Source: Tessaracoccus sp. MC1865 (lineage in GTDB: Bacteria; Actinomycetota; Actinomycetes; Propionibacteriales; Propionibacteriaceae). From it: a DNA stretch of 64,000 nt. The DNA is taken from contig NZ_CP072596.1 of the NCBI RefSeq assembly GCF_017815535.1, forward strand, positions 2,945,614-3,009,613, given 5' to 3'. Position numbers and translations under genes: made by a program. Below the pieces are notes generated by a model. The model was not told where the DNA came from, searched no databases, and worked only from the letters and a program-made list of their open reading frames with translations. Below, in pieces: positions 62,983-64,000 of the stretch (the first letter of the stretch is position 1; each line of letters begins with the position of its first letter).

Positions 62983-63612
62983 TCACAAGAGGCCGCGTTC
63001 GTAGGCGACGCGGACGGCCGAGGCGCGGTCGCCGACGCCCAACTTCTCGAAGACGTGTGCCAAGTGGGCCTTCACCGTTGCCTCGCTGACGTGCATCCGG
63101 ATGGCGACGCCACGGTTCGTGTGGCCGGCCGCCATGAGCTTCAGGGCGTCCAGTTCTCGTTCGGTCAGCGATTGCTCGCTCGCCCGCCCAGCCAGCACCG
63201 CGAGGGCCTCGCTCGTCAGCACCGGCTTGCCCTGAGCCAGGTCTTCGACCGCGCGGACGAGTTCGGCGCGGCGTGCGTCCTTGAGCAGGTAGCCGTCCGC
63301 GCCGGCCTCCATGGCTCTGCGGACGTCGCGCTCGGCGTGATAGGTGGTCAGCACCAGGATCCGGGGGCGGGTTGCGTTCGCAGCCCTGAGCCGGCCGATG
63401 GCGTCGACGCCGTCGCCTCCGGCCATCCGCAGGTCCATGAGGACGACATCGGGATCGGCCGCGGTGATCACGACGACGGCCTCCGCTCCGTCGCCTGCTT
63501 CCCCGACCACGTCGATGCCGGGTTCGGCGGCGAACATGCTGACCAGTCCGCCCCGCACGACGGGGTGGTCGTCGACGATGACCACCTTGATGGGGGTCTG
63601 TTGTCCATTCAT
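62983..63612 (-). CDS. Response regulator, NarL/LuxR type
   Basis: A 209-residue regulator from the ATG at 63612, which overlaps the kinase stop (ATGA). Receiver domain with VVIVDDHPVVRGGLV and the phosphoacceptor Asp in DVVLMDLRMAGGDG near residue 58; LuxR HTH at about 145-205 (LTERELDALKLMAAGHTNRGVAIRMHVSEATVKAHL). Upstream in-frame sequence to 63858 lies inside the kinase gene and is not used. Confidence 0.92.
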   Translation of the reverse strand: MNGQQTPIKVVIVDDHPVVRGGLVSMFAAEPGIDVVGEAGDGAEAVVVITAADPDVVLMDLRMAGGDGVDAIGRLRAANATRPRILVLTTYHAERDVRRAMEAGADGYLLKDARRAELVRAVEDLAQGKPVLTSEALAVLAGRASEQSLTERELDALKLMAAGHTNRGVAIRMHVSEATVKAHLAHVFEKLGVGDRASAVRVAYERGLL

Positions 63613-64000
63613 CGCGGTACGACAACACTCATGGTGCAGCCGCCTCCTTCCGTGGTCTCGATGTCGAGCGTGCCGCCGATGTTGGCGATGCGCTGGTGGA
63701 TGCCGTTGAGGCCATGGCCAGTGCGCCCCTGCTGCGGATCGAAACCGCAGCCGTCGTCGGAGATATCCAAACAGAGCGCGGTGGGCGTGTAGTTCAACCG
63801 GACGTCGACACGGGTGGCTCCGGAATGGCGCGCCACGTTGGACAGTGCCTCCTGGCACACCCGCACCAGGTCACCATCGTGGGGCGTCCGGAATCCGGCG
63901 CCCTCGGTGCTGAAGAAGGCGTCGGTCCCCGTGAGTTTCGACCAGCCGGCGGTCAGGGTGGACAAGGCAGTGGGAAGGTCGGCACCGTCCAGCAGTGGGG
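63609..64000 (-). CDS. Sensor histidine kinase, C-terminal part (partial)
   Basis: Only the last 130 residues are in the window. They include the HATPase_c domain: VCQEALSNVARHSGATRVDVRLN (N box) and DDGCGFDPQQGRTGHGLNGIHQRI (G boxes), typical of NarL-type kinases. Its stop overlaps the start of the response regulator gene, so the pair is co-expressed. The sensory part lies beyond the right edge. Confidence 0.9.
   Translation of the reverse strand, partial: PLLDGADLPTALSTLTAGWSKLTGTDAFFSTEGAGFRTPHDGDLVRVCQEALSNVARHSGATRVDVRLNYTPTALCLDISDDGCGFDPQQGRTGHGLNGIHQRIANIGGTLDIETTEGGGCTMSVVVPR

Overview
High-GC DNA with GTG and TTG starts, dense overlapping operons and probable leaderless transcripts points to an actinobacterium. 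The gene set (MMPL and LmeA-like proteins, actinobacterial GH15, ROK regulators, DtxR-type iron boxes) fits Propionibacteriales, but nothing here fixes the genus. There is no rRNA, tRNA, intact IS element, prophage or CRISPR array that I can see. The window cuts a gene at each end.

Layout. 1-9,290: an SDR fusion protein, an iron-boxed feoA-feoB-nfu operon, a sirtuin, an ATL protein, a ROK regulator, a DCC-family protein, lgt and an RpiR regulator. A cluster of DnaA-box-like 9-mers lies at 6,432-6,848. 9,289-11,242: mntR-like gene and mntH. 11,315-20,949: a two-armed glycan locus. The minus-strand arm has a sugar-binding lipoprotein, two permeases and a sulfatase; the plus-strand arm has a ROK repressor, a ROK kinase, an M81 metallopeptidase and a GH29 alpha-L-fucosidase. 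Two related palindromes lie in front of the two arms, suggesting one regulon for sulfated, fucosylated glycans. 21,008-25,790: tandem GNATs and two aldo/keto reductases, one coupled to a flavodoxin-less diflavin-reductase-like gene. 25,804-32,622: an iron-regulated module, with an FbpABC-type ferric ABC transporter downstream of an adenylation/carrier/membrane-acyltransferase fusion, and a divergent phosphopantetheinyl transferase over two iron boxes. This is the best candidate here for an undescribed system.

32,722-36,219: LmeA-like protein, MMPL exporter and a small membrane-anchored protein. 36,220-41,828: a kinase remnant, a lone trpB, a beta-lactamase-fold hydrolase, an AEC carrier, a nucleotidyltransferase and a hemolysin III protein. 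42,105-45,767: ABC exporter with its two-component system. 45,930-48,597: GH15, a 35-codon ORF and a ZIP transporter, translationally coupled. 49,081-52,336: aldo/keto reductase, a foreign-looking methyltransferase and an OYE-type oxidoreductase. 52,454-60,895: a 2,813-residue cyclic beta-1,2-glucan synthase-like protein. 60,965-64,000: universal stress protein, SDR and a NarL-type two-component system cut by the window end.

Functional themes are iron and manganese homeostasis, use of decorated glycans, and envelope or osmoprotective glucan chemistry. All functions are inferred by reading motifs in the translated sequence; no database search was run.
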